This document shows, one piece after another, positions 36,690 through 46,274 of a DNA stretch of 64,000 nucleotides. Position numbers and translations under genes: made by a program. Each line of letters opens with the position of its first letter. Positions within the stretch are counted from its first letter, which is position 1. The stretch spans positions 3,596,001-3,660,000 of the forward strand of contig NZ_LT992502.1 in the NCBI RefSeq assembly GCF_900324475.1, read 5' to 3'. A model generated the notes under the pieces. The model saw nothing but the letters and a program-made list of their open reading frames with translations. It ran no database searches and was not told the DNA's origin. Origin of the DNA: Enterobacter bugandensis. Its GTDB lineage: Bacteria; Pseudomonadota; Gammaproteobacteria; Enterobacterales; Enterobacteriaceae.

Positions 36690-36842
36690 GCCGGTCCTCA
36701 AGGGATTTGCTATTTCGACCACGACGTGCGCCGCTGTTTTTTGATCCACTTAACAAGCTGGCTCATGCCCAGAACAGCCGCTTTTTCCTTCTTGACCAAC
36801 CAACCGGAGAGGGTAAATCGGCCACTCTCATCGCGAAAGTTT
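36690..36842 (+). pseudogene. Fragment of a conjugative-transfer ATPase (VirB4/TraC-like)
   Basis: The frames read YFDHDVRRC…FDPLNKLAHAQNSRFFLLDQPTGEGKSATLIAKV, then a stop. This matches the region around the Walker A motif of ICE VirB4-type ATPases (…DPLNR…NAHLLLFGPTGSGKSATL…). The P-loop GPTGSGKS has decayed to QPTGEGKS and the flanks are lost. With the ParB fragment it indicates the island descends from a conjugative element. Confidence 0.5.
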
Positions 36843-37916
36843 GAGGGTTTAAACGTGAAGGCATGATGTGGCCAGAGAGGGATATCACACAGGTGAACCT
36901 AGCCACCTTTATCCGGAAGCTTATGAAGCTCTGATTGCCATCAGCATACCGAGATCGTGGTTCAGTAACCACGGATTGGGGCGTGGGTATTGGTTTTTAA
37001 ATAGTTTTTTATTTTAATGTTAATTAAACCCAAGGTACTGAAAAGGACAGTGTAATTTACCACAACCCCAAGTAAGATTACCTCTAGCAGGGTGCCATTC
37101 GCGGGCTCTTCCTGCTACATAAAAAGGTAAAGCGCAATGCCTTTTTTATATCAGAAAAAAGTACATCTTCATACGCCTTGCCCCGTAGCCCGGGGCCTTT
37201 TTCTTTTTCCTGCGAATCAACAAAGGGACATTGTTCCGGACGCGAAAAAGCTCCTGAATGAAAGATTATTTTCAATATTTTGAAAAATATTCATACTACT
37301 ATTAATATGAGTCACAGTTCACTCCGATAATGATCTGTAGACCTTCCAAAAAGAGGTGCATTAAAATTCTTGAGCGAAAGGTTCACTGTAGCTAAATAAT
37401 AACAGGACATGCCCCTCCTTCAGCAAAATCACCAAATAGTAATAAATATTTTCTTTATAGCAATCAAAGAACTGTGTCAGAGCGCAGCATAATGTATGCC
37501 ACTCGATATGGAAAATGGCTTTCTGATAAAAAATAGCACCTTTAACAAGAGCGCAAAGAAAAGATGTAGAGGAGTGACCTAGAGAAACATCAATCTAAAA
37601 CATTTAGATGATTGAAAAGAAACATATTTCCTTTGTGCAAACTCATGAGCCTGCTCTGAAAAATATCTAATGTAAATAAAACCATTGATGAAACCTGAAA
37701 ATATTAAAGCGGGCTTTGGTTATGCATTAAAGTATGAATGACAATCTTGCTTAAGAAGGCATTCGGCCTTAATCCCATTTACTTATTTTTTCTTTATCGA
37801 GAAAGCTTGAGTTAAAAGAAGGTTATTTAATTATCCATATATAATTATGCCGTAAAGAATCCATGAAAAAAAATAAACCGTAGATTCATATGAAACTTAA
37901 TTGGCATTCGCACAAT
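36843..37916. other. AT-rich stretch without supported gene
   Basis: About 1.07 kb. Only short frames without ribosome sites. A 63-codon minus-strand frame at 37084-37275 has no recognisable features. It may contain further decayed element DNA and the downstream region of the LuxR-like gene. Confidence 0.4.
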
Positions 37917-38462
37917 TTATATAGCGGTAAGTTCAGCTAAGCTAAATGCACCATATTCTCTCATTAAGAAATAACGAAGATGATTAGACGAATGCGCATT
38001 CATTTTTTTAACAACAGTAGATAAAACGTTGTAGGCACCCTTATCAGATAATCCTGTTATAGCAGCAACTGCAGTAATCTTCTTGCTCATTGAGAGCAAA
38101 GCAACAGTCTTTTCCACTCGCGACAGTTTTTTAAGTGAGAGATGATGAACAATGTTAGCTATAAGTGATTTGATTGCCACACCCTTGGTTTTCCTTAATC
38201 GACAAACGAAATCACTAATAGGCAAACTAATATCCACCCAATCAAAACCAACAACAAACGATTTATAAATCCCCGGATTACCAATAAAAACCACCCTTAT
38301 ATCGTTACTTTGGTCAATCCCCCTTAATAGCAAGAGCAGTTCACTAAATGTCATCTTCTCATCGAAATCTACAAGGAGAATATTATCCTCACATAAGTTA
38401 TCCATAAAAACATGAGAAATAGCAGCTTTTAAAAATATGTTTTCCGTAATTATCTCTATCAT
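37917..38462 (-). CDS. LuxR-like helix-turn-helix regulator
   Basis: 181 residues. The N-terminal ~110 residues alternate beta and alpha (ILLVDFDEKMTFSELLLLL, VVFIGNPG, DWVDISLPISDFVCRL) like a degenerate receiver domain without phospho-acceptor context. The C-terminal part (LSRVEKTVALLSMSKKITAVAAITGLSDKGAYNVLSTVVKKM) follows the spacing of a GerE/LuxR DNA-binding domain. It resembles the unlinked LuxR-type regulators that often sit beside fimbrial genes. The target is unknown; control of the nearby fimbriae is a guess. AAGGA lies ~10 bases ahead of the ATG. Confidence 0.6.
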   Translation of the reverse strand: MIEIITENIFLKAAISHVFMDNLCEDNILLVDFDEKMTFSELLLLLRGIDQSNDIRVVFIGNPGIYKSFVVGFDWVDISLPISDFVCRLRKTKGVAIKSLIANIVHHLSLKKLSRVEKTVALLSMSKKITAVAAITGLSDKGAYNVLSTVVKKMNAHSSNHLRYFLMREYGAFSLAELTAI

Positions 38463-38759
38463 ATTTCATTCATCCTTCCATTCATTGAGACGTGGTGCCG
38501 GGTGCCTCCCAGTGACGATAACCAGTTAACACATTATCGCCGACAAAAATACATCGGAATTACTCATTCAGAGTTTAACTGTGCCGCGTGCGCTTAGCCG
38601 CATTCACCACTAAAAAAATCTTATCTCTACAGCCATCGAGTATCCACTCCTTTGAGTGTGCAGAAGAGGACAGGATTTGTTGAAAATTAAGTTGTAGCGG
38701 TACAGTAGGCCACCTGATTAACGGAGATATCCTCTTCGCAACACAAAACCGGTGACTTA

Positions 38760-38915
38760 ATGCACAAGAAAACCAAACTTATTTCCCCCCTGAGTTCAGG
38801 CTGGAATTTACGCAACTGATTGTTGTTAAGGACTACTCATATCGACAGGCCAGAGAGTGTGAATGTCGGTTCTACCACACTTTATAGATGGCTACCTGAA
38901 GCCCAGAAATAAAAT
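38760..38915 (+). pseudogene. IS3-family OrfA remnant
   Basis: A plus-strand frame reads NQTYFPPEFRLEFTQLIVVKDYSYRQARE, then LYRWLPEAQK. This is the N-terminal helix-turn-helix of an IS3-family OrfA (…FPPEFR.E.AQLVVD..YS..EA…). Nothing of OrfB follows, and no terminal repeats are evident. A second IS scar inside the island, different from the one at 18.9-19.4 kb. The flanking 38463-38759 and 38916-39150 show no gene. Confidence 0.55.
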
Positions 38916-39150
38916 CTGAACGTCCAGCTGCAATTATACTTAAGTGCAACGATAAACAGACCTTCGTAACTATTGCCGTCTTTTTCCAGGAAATTTCCAT
39001 CAGGGATATGTTATTCCTTTGCAGAATCACTGGATGCAATCTACATCCGAGAAGCCATTCAATTATAACGGCCTATAAATGCAAAAAAACACCTTAAGGC
39101 AGGAACGTGATGATTCAAAACGACGCCCTGCCGTATAATGCTTTTAATTG

Positions 39151-40404
39151 TTATGAATTATGCAAACGCACCAGTATACTGTTTCTGCAAAGATAAATAA
39201 TTGAGCACAGTAATACGCTAAGAAATGCAGTGCAGATGAACACACCTGCTCCGGTCATGGCCAGCATGACTCCACCGATTAACGGACCAGCAGCAACCCC
39301 GAGCGTCGTCAATGTAGAAGCGCCAAGATAGGCACCCCGGTGTTCTGCCGGTGCCAATTGATCGAGTAAAATATTAAGGTTTGGCATTAGAATCGCTTCC
39401 CCCATGCTAAAAACTACCGTGACAGTTAGCCATGCCCACATTTCCGTTGAACGTGTAGCAAAAAAACAGACTTGTGAAATAGAAAAAATTGCGCCCCCCA
39501 TTAGAATACGTTTAGGCAGATCCACCTCAGCAAAAAAACCCATAATAAAACTTTGAAACAGCAGCACAGTACAAGCATTGGTAACCAATATCAAAGTAAT
39601 AAGCTTAACCGCAGCATTGCCATCAAGTAACATTAAGTATTGAGGTAATACGGTTTCATAATGGATGAATACAATGCTACATAAAATGCTGCACAGTAAT
39701 GCCGCAATATAAATCCTATCCCTGATTATAATCCCCACTACTTGATACAGTTTTGGTACCGAATCACTATCGCCCACTTTTTCATTAAGTAGTTTACCAG
39801 CGGGTATAAACAAACCTACATGAATGAAAAATGGTAAATAAGTCAGCCCTGTTATCAGGAATGTTCCCTTTTGAGATGTAAGACCAAAGAATATCCCTAC
39901 CAATGGACCAGATACTGCCGCAACGTTAATTAAGTAGTATCGCATTTGTAGTGCCAGCGCACGACGAGGCTTGTCACCGAGCAAATCACTCATCAAAGCA
40001 CGCACAGGGGGATCCACCCATGCAAAGCATACGCCGATGATCATTAGGCCAATAATAAACGTACCCATACTGCTGGCTTGCGCCAGTGTTATGTACCCCA
40101 CTGCGGAGAATCCACATCCCAGAAGAAGAATGACCTTTCGTCCCAGTTTGTCTGAAATTTGCCCACCATACATCCCAAGAACCACTGATAAGAGCGCGCT
40201 AGTGGTCATTGCTACGCCAATAGCAATGGGCGACATATCGTAAGTCTGCGTCATGATCACAGCGATAAAAGGCCATGCCATAAAGTAACTAAAGCGTGTA
40301 ACGAAAATAAAAAAGAGCAGAGCATGAACTGTCGCAGGAAATGTTTTTATAGTCTGAAATAGACTGGGAGACTTACATATTTCAGCAGTGGGTTTGGTGG
40401 TCAT
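39151..40404 (-). CDS. Major facilitator superfamily transporter (12 TM)
   Basis: Inner-membrane carrier of 417 residues. The loop between helices 2 and 3 carries the MFS motif GGQISDKLGRK (about 80-90). Later come TPAR-like VDPPVRALMSDLLGDKPRRALALQ and AEHRGAYLGASTLTTLG, reminiscent of DHA1 drug-efflux carriers such as MdtH/YdeE. The substrate cannot be told. GGGA precedes the ATG. It stands alone in the island; the next gene is also an MFS carrier but not a close copy. Confidence 0.8.
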   Translation of the reverse strand: MTTKPTAEICKSPSLFQTIKTFPATVHALLFFIFVTRFSYFMAWPFIAVIMTQTYDMSPIAIGVAMTTSALLSVVLGMYGGQISDKLGRKVILLLGCGFSAVGYITLAQASSMGTFIIGLMIIGVCFAWVDPPVRALMSDLLGDKPRRALALQMRYYLINVAAVSGPLVGIFFGLTSQKGTFLITGLTYLPFFIHVGLFIPAGKLLNEKVGDSDSVPKLYQVVGIIIRDRIYIAALLCSILCSIVFIHYETVLPQYLMLLDGNAAVKLITLILVTNACTVLLFQSFIMGFFAEVDLPKRILMGGAIFSISQVCFFATRSTEMWAWLTVTVVFSMGEAILMPNLNILLDQLAPAEHRGAYLGASTLTTLGVAAGPLIGGVMLAMTGAGVFICTAFLSVLLCSIIYLCRNSILVRLHNS

Positions 40405-40740
40405 AATTTATCCCGACAATAAGAATCATTAACATATGTAATAAGTGATGACTTCAATGCTATTAAGTTAATAAAAAATTTACTGTTAGATGTGAAGTAA
40501 TATTAATAGCATGCACAATACCCTAATCTTCAGAAGTTGTTTATTACTATATAAATACCATGTAGAAATTTAATTTCCCTGAAATTAATCATATAATTAA
40601 AATACATTAACAACCTTACGCATACTATGCCCCCTAAGACTTGCATGTATTATTTAATATTTTAATCCTAGCCATTCTGACATGTGATTATATTCTTCTC
40701 CAATTGTGCATTTAATTACGAGTTTCAATACATAGCCTCT
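40405..40740. other. AT-rich intergenic region between the MFS genes
   Basis: About 335 bp with no gene. It holds the promoter region of the MFS gene at 39151-40404. No clear operator seen. Confidence 0.4.
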
Positions 40741-41934
40741 CTAAGAGTGATGTTTGCTAATCCTTTCTAAAAAGGGTAAACACATAGAAACCCCGCCTCC
40801 TATAAGGACGATAGCAGATGAAATGGTTAGTGCGATTAAAAGTGACCAGTGAGAAATCATAAAACCTGTCAAAATACTTCCGACACCAATTCCTGCATTG
40901 ATAAATGCGCCATAAACTGATAATGCACTTCCACGATACTTGCCTGCAATTAGGCTTACCCGTACGCCCAGGGCCGGGTAAATGAAAGACATCGCTACTC
41001 CAATAGCCATTGCGCCTGCCCACAGACCCAGATTAGTTTCGCTATGTGCCAAAAGAAGCAATCCAAGAGCTTCTATTGCAAATACGATTGTTATTCCCAA
41101 ACCAGTCGACAATAAATCAGTCATGTTGCTTAAAAAAACTCGAGCAAAAACCATTGTTATGCCGAATACAAGCACTAAAGATGCGCCCGTGCCCAGGTGA
41201 TGATAAGTGCCAATTTCCAGACCAAAAGAAACGATGCTGGCATATCCAATGCCTGATATTAATAAAGCAATACCAGGTACAATGCTCGCTAATAAAACAA
41301 CCTCTAACGCTCTCTTAGGTGTACTGTCTGACGGGCCGTTGGTTATCGTGGCAAGTTTCGGGATAATCGCAAGCGCCAACAATGGAAATAATGATGTAAT
41401 TAATAACGTATAATGCGCTCCCCACACATGGCTCAGGTACTCTCCTGCGGGGGCACTTAGAGCTAAGATAGCATAATTGATTGTACCAATTGACCCAATT
41501 GCCTGTCCTGTTTTCGAACGCATAACGGGGAGTTCAACCATCCAGGCTGTCGCGACTGCCATCATTGCTCCTGTTCCAATCCCCAGAATAGAGCGCCCGA
41601 TGAGCATAATTGTTACAGATTCTGCCCAGGAACAAATAAGAGCACTAACAGAAAGTAAGAGAGCTGCGCCGAAAAGAGTAGCGCGATAACCAATTTTAAG
41701 CATCACAATCCCTGTTAAAATCCTTGCGGGAATAGCTATAAAAGCATATATACCCATGACCAGCCCTAGCAGTTTAATATCAGCATGAAAACTCTGACTA
41801 ACTATGAGGGGTACAGGAATGATAGATAAACCTACTGTCAAATAACATAAAGCCACAATAACGCGTAAAAAATGATGCGAATTCTTACTTATCATTCCTT
41901 CCCTGGAGTGAAAATACGACTGAACAGGACTCAT
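40741..41934 (-). CDS. Major facilitator superfamily transporter
   Basis: 397 residues, about 12 hydrophobic helices. Starts at 41934 with GGAG seven bases ahead. The loop 2-3 motif is divergent (GIVMLKIGYRATLFGA in place of GxLaDrxGrr). ILGIGTGAMMAVATAWMVELP matches the motif of helix 4-5. The C-terminal half has ALGVRVSLIAGKYRGSALSVYGAFINAGIGVGS. Resembles aromatic-acid or drug/H+ antiporter-like carriers; the substrate is unknown. Confidence 0.8.
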   Translation of the reverse strand: MSPVQSYFHSREGMISKNSHHFLRVIVALCYLTVGLSIIPVPLIVSQSFHADIKLLGLVMGIYAFIAIPARILTGIVMLKIGYRATLFGAALLLSVSALICSWAESVTIMLIGRSILGIGTGAMMAVATAWMVELPVMRSKTGQAIGSIGTINYAILALSAPAGEYLSHVWGAHYTLLITSLFPLLALAIIPKLATITNGPSDSTPKRALEVVLLASIVPGIALLISGIGYASIVSFGLEIGTYHHLGTGASLVLVFGITMVFARVFLSNMTDLLSTGLGITIVFAIEALGLLLLAHSETNLGLWAGAMAIGVAMSFIYPALGVRVSLIAGKYRGSALSVYGAFINAGIGVGSILTGFMISHWSLLIALTISSAIVLIGGGVSMCLPFLERISKHHS

Positions 41935-42659
41935 CTCAAAACTCCAATTAATAATTTTGAAGATATTTATAATGATTATGCCACATAATGATTTTTATAT
42001 TTTTCCCGATCGCGCTTGTGTCAAACCTTATATTAAGATGTATCCGCAATACGAGTGCCAGACATGAAACACCCCTTTAGTATAAACGGAACAAGCAAAA
42101 CATAATAATCAATTAGCTATCTAAGCATAATTATTGTTATGTTTTTTTTAGTCAATATGAAGCCTGGACTTTATGCATTAATACTCACTCATTCATGCTA
42201 TGAATGTATTTAACGTATTGATTGCTTTCGAAAAAGCAATAAAACAACTCATTAACATAATTGAAACAAAACGTAACAGACCCACATAAATTAATCTGGC
42301 TGAAGTAGAAATAGACCTTACCTACGCGCCATCCATATGAAATTGATATGACGTTGTTTTTCCCTTTTTGAGCAGAAGCATTTAAGTCTTTGTATCCCTT
42401 AATTTGAATGCTCGAAAAAACTTCTGGTGTTATTTATAAAGTGGCTATTGGTCTTAACGTAAAAGTACGTCGAAGTTTTAATAACCGCTTCACGCCTAAG
42501 ACGTTTGACAGGTTTTCTACGAAAGTCAGTCGTACGAATTTCGCACAACACCCACGCCAGTGCACTCAGAATTTTTGCCGCTTCGCCCGGTTACTGACGC
42601 GATACCTTTCCAGTTTCGTATTTCCTCTGCTCTGTTGAAGCATTTGCGGTTATCACACA
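41935..42659. other. AT-rich stretch near the right end of the island, no supported gene
   Basis: About 725 bp. The first 400 bp are very AT-rich and probably include the promoter of the MFS gene at 40741-41934. From about 42400 the composition rises and short frames appear, possibly eroded insertion-sequence DNA leading into the IS3 fragment. Confidence 0.4.
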
Positions 42660-42930
42660 ATGCTGTAAGCGTTAGCTGGCCTATGCATGGGCCCATGCCT
42701 CGTAGTGATTTGAACAGTTCTGCATCGCGTAACGGACGCTTTCTCGATGAGTGTCTTAATGAACACTGGTTCAGCGATATTCTTCATGCTTAAAAAATGA
42801 TTAATGACTGGCGGCAGGGTTATAACGAGTGCCGTCCCCATTCATCGCTGGATTACCAGACACCAGCTGAATTCGAAACAGACTGGCGAAACAGGAAATA
42901 TGAAGAAAAAGCAACCGGCATTACTAACTG
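42660..42930 (+). pseudogene. C-terminal fragment of an IS3-family transposase (OrfB)
   Basis: The plus-strand frame reads SRNGRFLDECLNEHWFSDILHA, a stop (TAA), then KMINDWRQ, and in another frame YNECRPHSSLDYQTPAEF. This is the end of the DDE domain of IS3-family OrfB (…G.FR.ECLNEHWF..L..A…I..WR.DYN..RPHSSL…TPAEF). The in-frame stop and a shift show decay. No upstream half is present. Confidence 0.75.
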
Positions 42931-43330
42931 AAGGTTGTATCAAATCCTGTAGGGGGGTCAGATATACTCTTATTGTTAAAGGGACATCATTGGATATACC
43001 AAAGGCCATTTACCTGTATCACCTTCGGCTAGAGATGACGTTATTGTTTTTCCCGTGTATTAGATGAGCATGGTCTACAGGCGGGAAAAAACCAAGAGAG
43101 TGAATTATTCAACAGACAAGCTCACTCCTGGAAACAGGCGGCAAGTAAGTAACCTCCACCATAGTTTCAACCAACACGAAAAATCCCGCGTTACATTAAT
43201 ATTAAAAATCAAATAGATATAAAAAACCCATCCATATCAATACTAACACCACTCTTTTTACGCCTTCCCCTTCGAGCAAAAAATCAAAATCCCCAACAAA
43301 CTCAACCACCTTCCCCACCAATGTCAGGGA

Positions 43331-43345
43331 CGCCAGCCCACCAAA
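43331..43345 (+). other. Putative attR: imperfect copy of the ssrA 3' end
   Basis: CGCCAGCCCACCAAA differs from the end of ssrA (CGCCAGCTCCACCAAA, 18595-18610) by one missing base. It is followed by ATTCTCCATCGGTGATTACC, which I recall as the sequence directly after ssrA in E. coli. This marks the right boundary of a ~24.7 kb insertion. Confidence 0.65.
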
Positions 43346-43389
43346 ATTCTCCATCGGTGATTACCAGAGTCATCCGATGAAGTCCTAAG

Positions 43390-43422
43390 AGCCCGCACGG
43401 TGCAATCCCTGCGGGCTTTTTT
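43390..43422 (+). terminator. Orphan terminator, probably the original ssrA terminator
   Basis: GCCCGCA (43391-43397) pairs with TGCGGGC (43410-43416), followed by six T. No plus-strand gene reads into it, and the next gene ends against it on the other strand. The sequence between the att-like site and this hairpin resembles the native downstream flank of enteric ssrA. Confidence 0.7.
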
Positions 43423-43483
43423 GTGTCTGCATTTTATCCCGCGAAGTTCGTAAAATATCCGGCAATAATGGAACATTACGCCA

Positions 43484-44530
43484 TCAAACATTGTTTCGCT
43501 CATGCTCAATGAGCCATTCTTTGCGTGAAATACCACCGCCGTAACCCGTCATCTTTCCATCTTTGCCAATTATCCTGTGACAAGGGATCACAATCGCAAT
43601 CCGGTTTGCACCATTAGCTGCAGCGACGGCGCGCACAGCATTGGGCTTATTCATCCCTAGCGAAATGGCCTGATAGTGCGAGGTCTGTCCATAAGGAACT
43701 GCACGCAACTCATGCCAGACGGATTGTTGAAAATCACTGCCCGGGGCATCCACAGAGAGCTCAAACTGTCGGCGAGTTCCGGCAAAATACTCGCTGATTT
43801 CTTTTACTGTCTGCCGGGTATGGCTGTTTTCTCCGGTGACAATTCTGGCGTTAAATAAACGCTGGATATCGCGGAATTCTGTTTCTAACATCCGGCGATC
43901 GGTAAACTCCAGCAGACACACTCCCCGCTCTGTCGCGCAGACAAACATAGGCCCAAGCGTAGTGGTAAACCGATGAATGACAATCACCTCGGTTGCCTGA
44001 GTCGGCGCTGCGCCAGTAAGCCGCTTGTAGATGTAACCAAACCCGCTCAGGGATTCATAGCCATTGTCCAGCGCAACGTCAGTAGCCGCTCTTCCGCTTT
44101 TAAGCTCCTGCAGGGCAACGTTCACCCGCTGCATTCGCTGGAAAGCCTGAAAAGTGATGCCGTGATGTTGCAGGAACCAGCGTCTTACCCGCTCCGGACT
44201 GATTCCGTGCTGGCGAAGCTGTGCGTCAGCCACACGGGATTTTATATCGCGCCTGACAAGCGCAAGCGCCTGTTCAATAAATAATGGCGCGCTGTGCGCA
44301 TTTTCAGCGGGTCTGCAGACCTTACAGGGACGAAAGCCGTCCGCCAGGGCAGATTTGGCATCTTTATAAAATTCAACATTTTCGCGCCTGGGCTTTCGCG
44401 CCCGGCATACCGAAATGCAGAATACGCCAGTAGTTTTGACGCCAACAAAAAATACGCCGGTATATTCTGAATCTCGTTCGAGCAATGCCTGATACCAGAT
44501 ATCACACAAATTCTTATCGGTTATTTTCAT
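43484..44530 (-). CDS. ada: Ada-type bifunctional DNA methyltransferase / transcription activator
   Basis: Repairs O6-methylguanine and methyl phosphotriesters by irreversible transfer to its own cysteines, and activates the adaptive response when methylated. 348 residues from the ATG at 44530, which overlaps the end of the upstream gene. Order: N-terminal zinc domain with four Cys (GVFCISVCRAR…GFRPCKVC), AraC-type HTH region (NGYESLSGFGYIYKRLTGAAP), C-terminal MGMT domain with the acceptor site IPCHR. All key residues are present. Because enteric genomes can hold more than one Ada-like gene, the symbol refers to the architecture. Confidence 0.85.
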   Translation of the reverse strand: MKITDKNLCDIWYQALLERDSEYTGVFFVGVKTTGVFCISVCRARKPRRENVEFYKDAKSALADGFRPCKVCRPAENAHSAPLFIEQALALVRRDIKSRVADAQLRQHGISPERVRRWFLQHHGITFQAFQRMQRVNVALQELKSGRAATDVALDNGYESLSGFGYIYKRLTGAAPTQATEVIVIHRFTTTLGPMFVCATERGVCLLEFTDRRMLETEFRDIQRLFNARIVTGENSHTRQTVKEISEYFAGTRRQFELSVDAPGSDFQQSVWHELRAVPYGQTSHYQAISLGMNKPNAVRAVAAANGANRIAIVIPCHRIIGKDGKMTGYGGGISRKEWLIEHERNNV

Positions 44531-45290
44531 CGCTAAAAAGTCCTGCAAATGACTGACGAGTTCGAATCGCATGCATTACATCACTCAGCGTTGACTGCAT
44601 GGCTGAATGAACAAAATTGCCCATTGAAATGCGGTTTACCCCGGCCAGCTTCAGCCTGTCGAACGACGGAAGATCGGGCATACACATGACGTTCAGAGGC
44701 AGACCCGTTGCCTCTGCAATGAGGCTGATGTCTTTCTCTGACGTAAGACAGGGAACAAAAAGGCCATCAGCACCTGCAGCTTTATAGCTCTGACCCCGTA
44801 ATATCGTCTCCTGCAATGCGTCTTCATGTCCGAGCAGGTAAGTGTCAGTCCGAATGTTCAGAAACAGGCTACAGTTTTCACTTCTCAGCGCATTGCATAC
44901 TGTTCTCAGATTACGGGAAAAATCAGAGATATCGTCAAGCTGACGCTTACCATTAATGACTCTGCTGTCTTCAAGGTTAACGCCTGCTACGCCAGTCTGA
45001 GCAAGGCGCCTGAGATTAGCGACTATCTCTTCGGCTGAATCACCATATCCTGCTTCCATGTCAACGCTCAATGGCAGGCTGCTGACAGCCCGGATACGGG
45101 TGACCACATAAAATAACGCATCAAACGGCATTCCCTGCCCGTCTTCATATCCCAGCATGGACGCTATTGCTGCACTGGACGTTCCCAGTGCCTGATAGCC
45201 TGCTTCTTGCGCTGCGACAGCACTGGCGGCGTCCCAAACGTTAGCGATAAGCAGGGGCTGATCCTGGTTGTGGAGTTCTGCAAAATTCAT
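44514..45290 (-). CDS. Isocitrate lyase / PEP mutase superfamily protein
   Basis: 258 residues from the ATG at 45290 (MNFAELHNQDQP), which has GAGGAA at a good distance; another ATG six bases upstream is too close to that site. The barrel motifs ANVWDAASA, SVDMEAGYGD (metal binding) and GVNLEDS are those of 2-methylisocitrate lyase/PEP-mutase-like enzymes. It lacks the KKCGH loop of true isocitrate lyase. Probably acts on a C-C or C-P bond of a carboxylate; the substrate is unknown. Its 3' end overlaps the ada start by 17 bp, so the two are coupled. Confidence 0.8.
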   Translation of the reverse strand: MNFAELHNQDQPLLIANVWDAASAVAAQEAGYQALGTSSAAIASMLGYEDGQGMPFDALFYVVTRIRAVSSLPLSVDMEAGYGDSAEEIVANLRRLAQTGVAGVNLEDSRVINGKRQLDDISDFSRNLRTVCNALRSENCSLFLNIRTDTYLLGHEDALQETILRGQSYKAAGADGLFVPCLTSEKDISLIAEATGLPLNVMCMPDLPSFDRLKLAGVNRISMGNFVHSAMQSTLSDVMHAIRTRQSFAGLFSDENNR

Positions 45291-45453
45291 ATTCATTTCC
45301 TCTCAATAGATTGAAAATGAATCTAAGCATTCAGTATGAACGTCACAACCGAAATTCAGACGACCATTTTTTAGCAAGCGTAGTCTGGATTCGCAGACCA
45401 GTCAGATCTGTTGTCAACCAGCTGCGCTAACCTGCATTTTTTCATCCGCAACG

Positions 45454-46176
45454 TTAGTTCGCAGATGCCGTCGGTCTGATCGTAATTTCTGTTGTATCGA
45501 CACTCTCAGGCGCCTCGATGATGTGGCGCACAGCGCGGGCGATATCAGCAGGTTTGAGGGCAATAGCACGGTACGCGTCCATCGCCGCCATAGTTTCCGG
45601 GTGCGTAATGGTCGAGGCCAGTTCGCTTTCCACTACCCCAGGGTTAACGCAGGTCACGCGGATGTTCGAACTTTCCTGACGTAAACCATCCGAAATCGCC
45701 CGTACGGCGAATTTGGTGGCACAGTAGACAGCAGCCGTGGGCACCACGGACAAGGCACCAATCGAGCCGATATTAATGATTTGTCCCGAGCCCTGGGCTT
45801 CCATAATCGGCAGCACGGCGCCTATCCCCCACAGCACGCCCTTGATATTCACGTCAATGGTGCGCTCCCACTCATCCTGCTTGCCTGCCGAAAGCGGAGA
45901 AAGAGGCATGATGCCCGCGTTGTTAATCAGCACGTCAATGCGGCCCCACTTTTCACGCGCGGCCTGTACGAAGTCAGCCATCGACTGGCGGCTGGTAACG
46001 TCTAAGGCTGCGGCCTCTGCTTCCCCCCCTGCACTGCGGATTTCAGCAGCCAGGGCGTTGATGCGATCCAGCCTGCGAGCGCCCAGGAAAACGTTCGCGC
46101 CTGCCTTGCCTAACTCTCTGGCAATACCTTCTCCGATACCGCTTGATGCACCGGTAATTAAGATAACTTTGTTCAT
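45454..46176 (-). CDS. Short-chain dehydrogenase/reductase (SDR)
   Basis: NAD(P)-dependent oxidoreductase of 240 residues, classical SDR. TGASSGIG at residues 8-15 binds the cofactor, INNAGIM follows strand 4, GSIGALS holds the catalytic Ser, and YCATK supplies Tyr and Lys. The substrate is not predictable. Divergent from a LysR gene 98 bp away, the usual layout for a regulator and its target. Confidence 0.88.
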   Translation of the reverse strand: MNKVILITGASSGIGEGIARELGKAGANVFLGARRLDRINALAAEIRSAGGEAEAAALDVTSRQSMADFVQAAREKWGRIDVLINNAGIMPLSPLSAGKQDEWERTIDVNIKGVLWGIGAVLPIMEAQGSGQIINIGSIGALSVVPTAAVYCATKFAVRAISDGLRQESSNIRVTCVNPGVVESELASTITHPETMAAMDAYRAIALKPADIARAVRHIIEAPESVDTTEITIRPTASAN

Positions 46177-46274
46177 GTTTTGCTCCTTACGTTGAGTTCA
46201 ACGTGATAATAGATACTCACCATTGTTTCTTGTATCCTGCATTTACTGGACTCACTGGTTAGCAATGTTAAACA

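Noticed and set aside
36763..36972. Minus-strand frame opposite the VirB4-like fragment
   Set aside because: Antisense to a plus-strand sequence that matches a known ATPase motif; no coding features of its own.
37084..37275. 63-codon minus-strand frame
   Set aside because: No ribosome site worth the name, no hydrophobic or domain features, and it lies in eroded AT-rich DNA.
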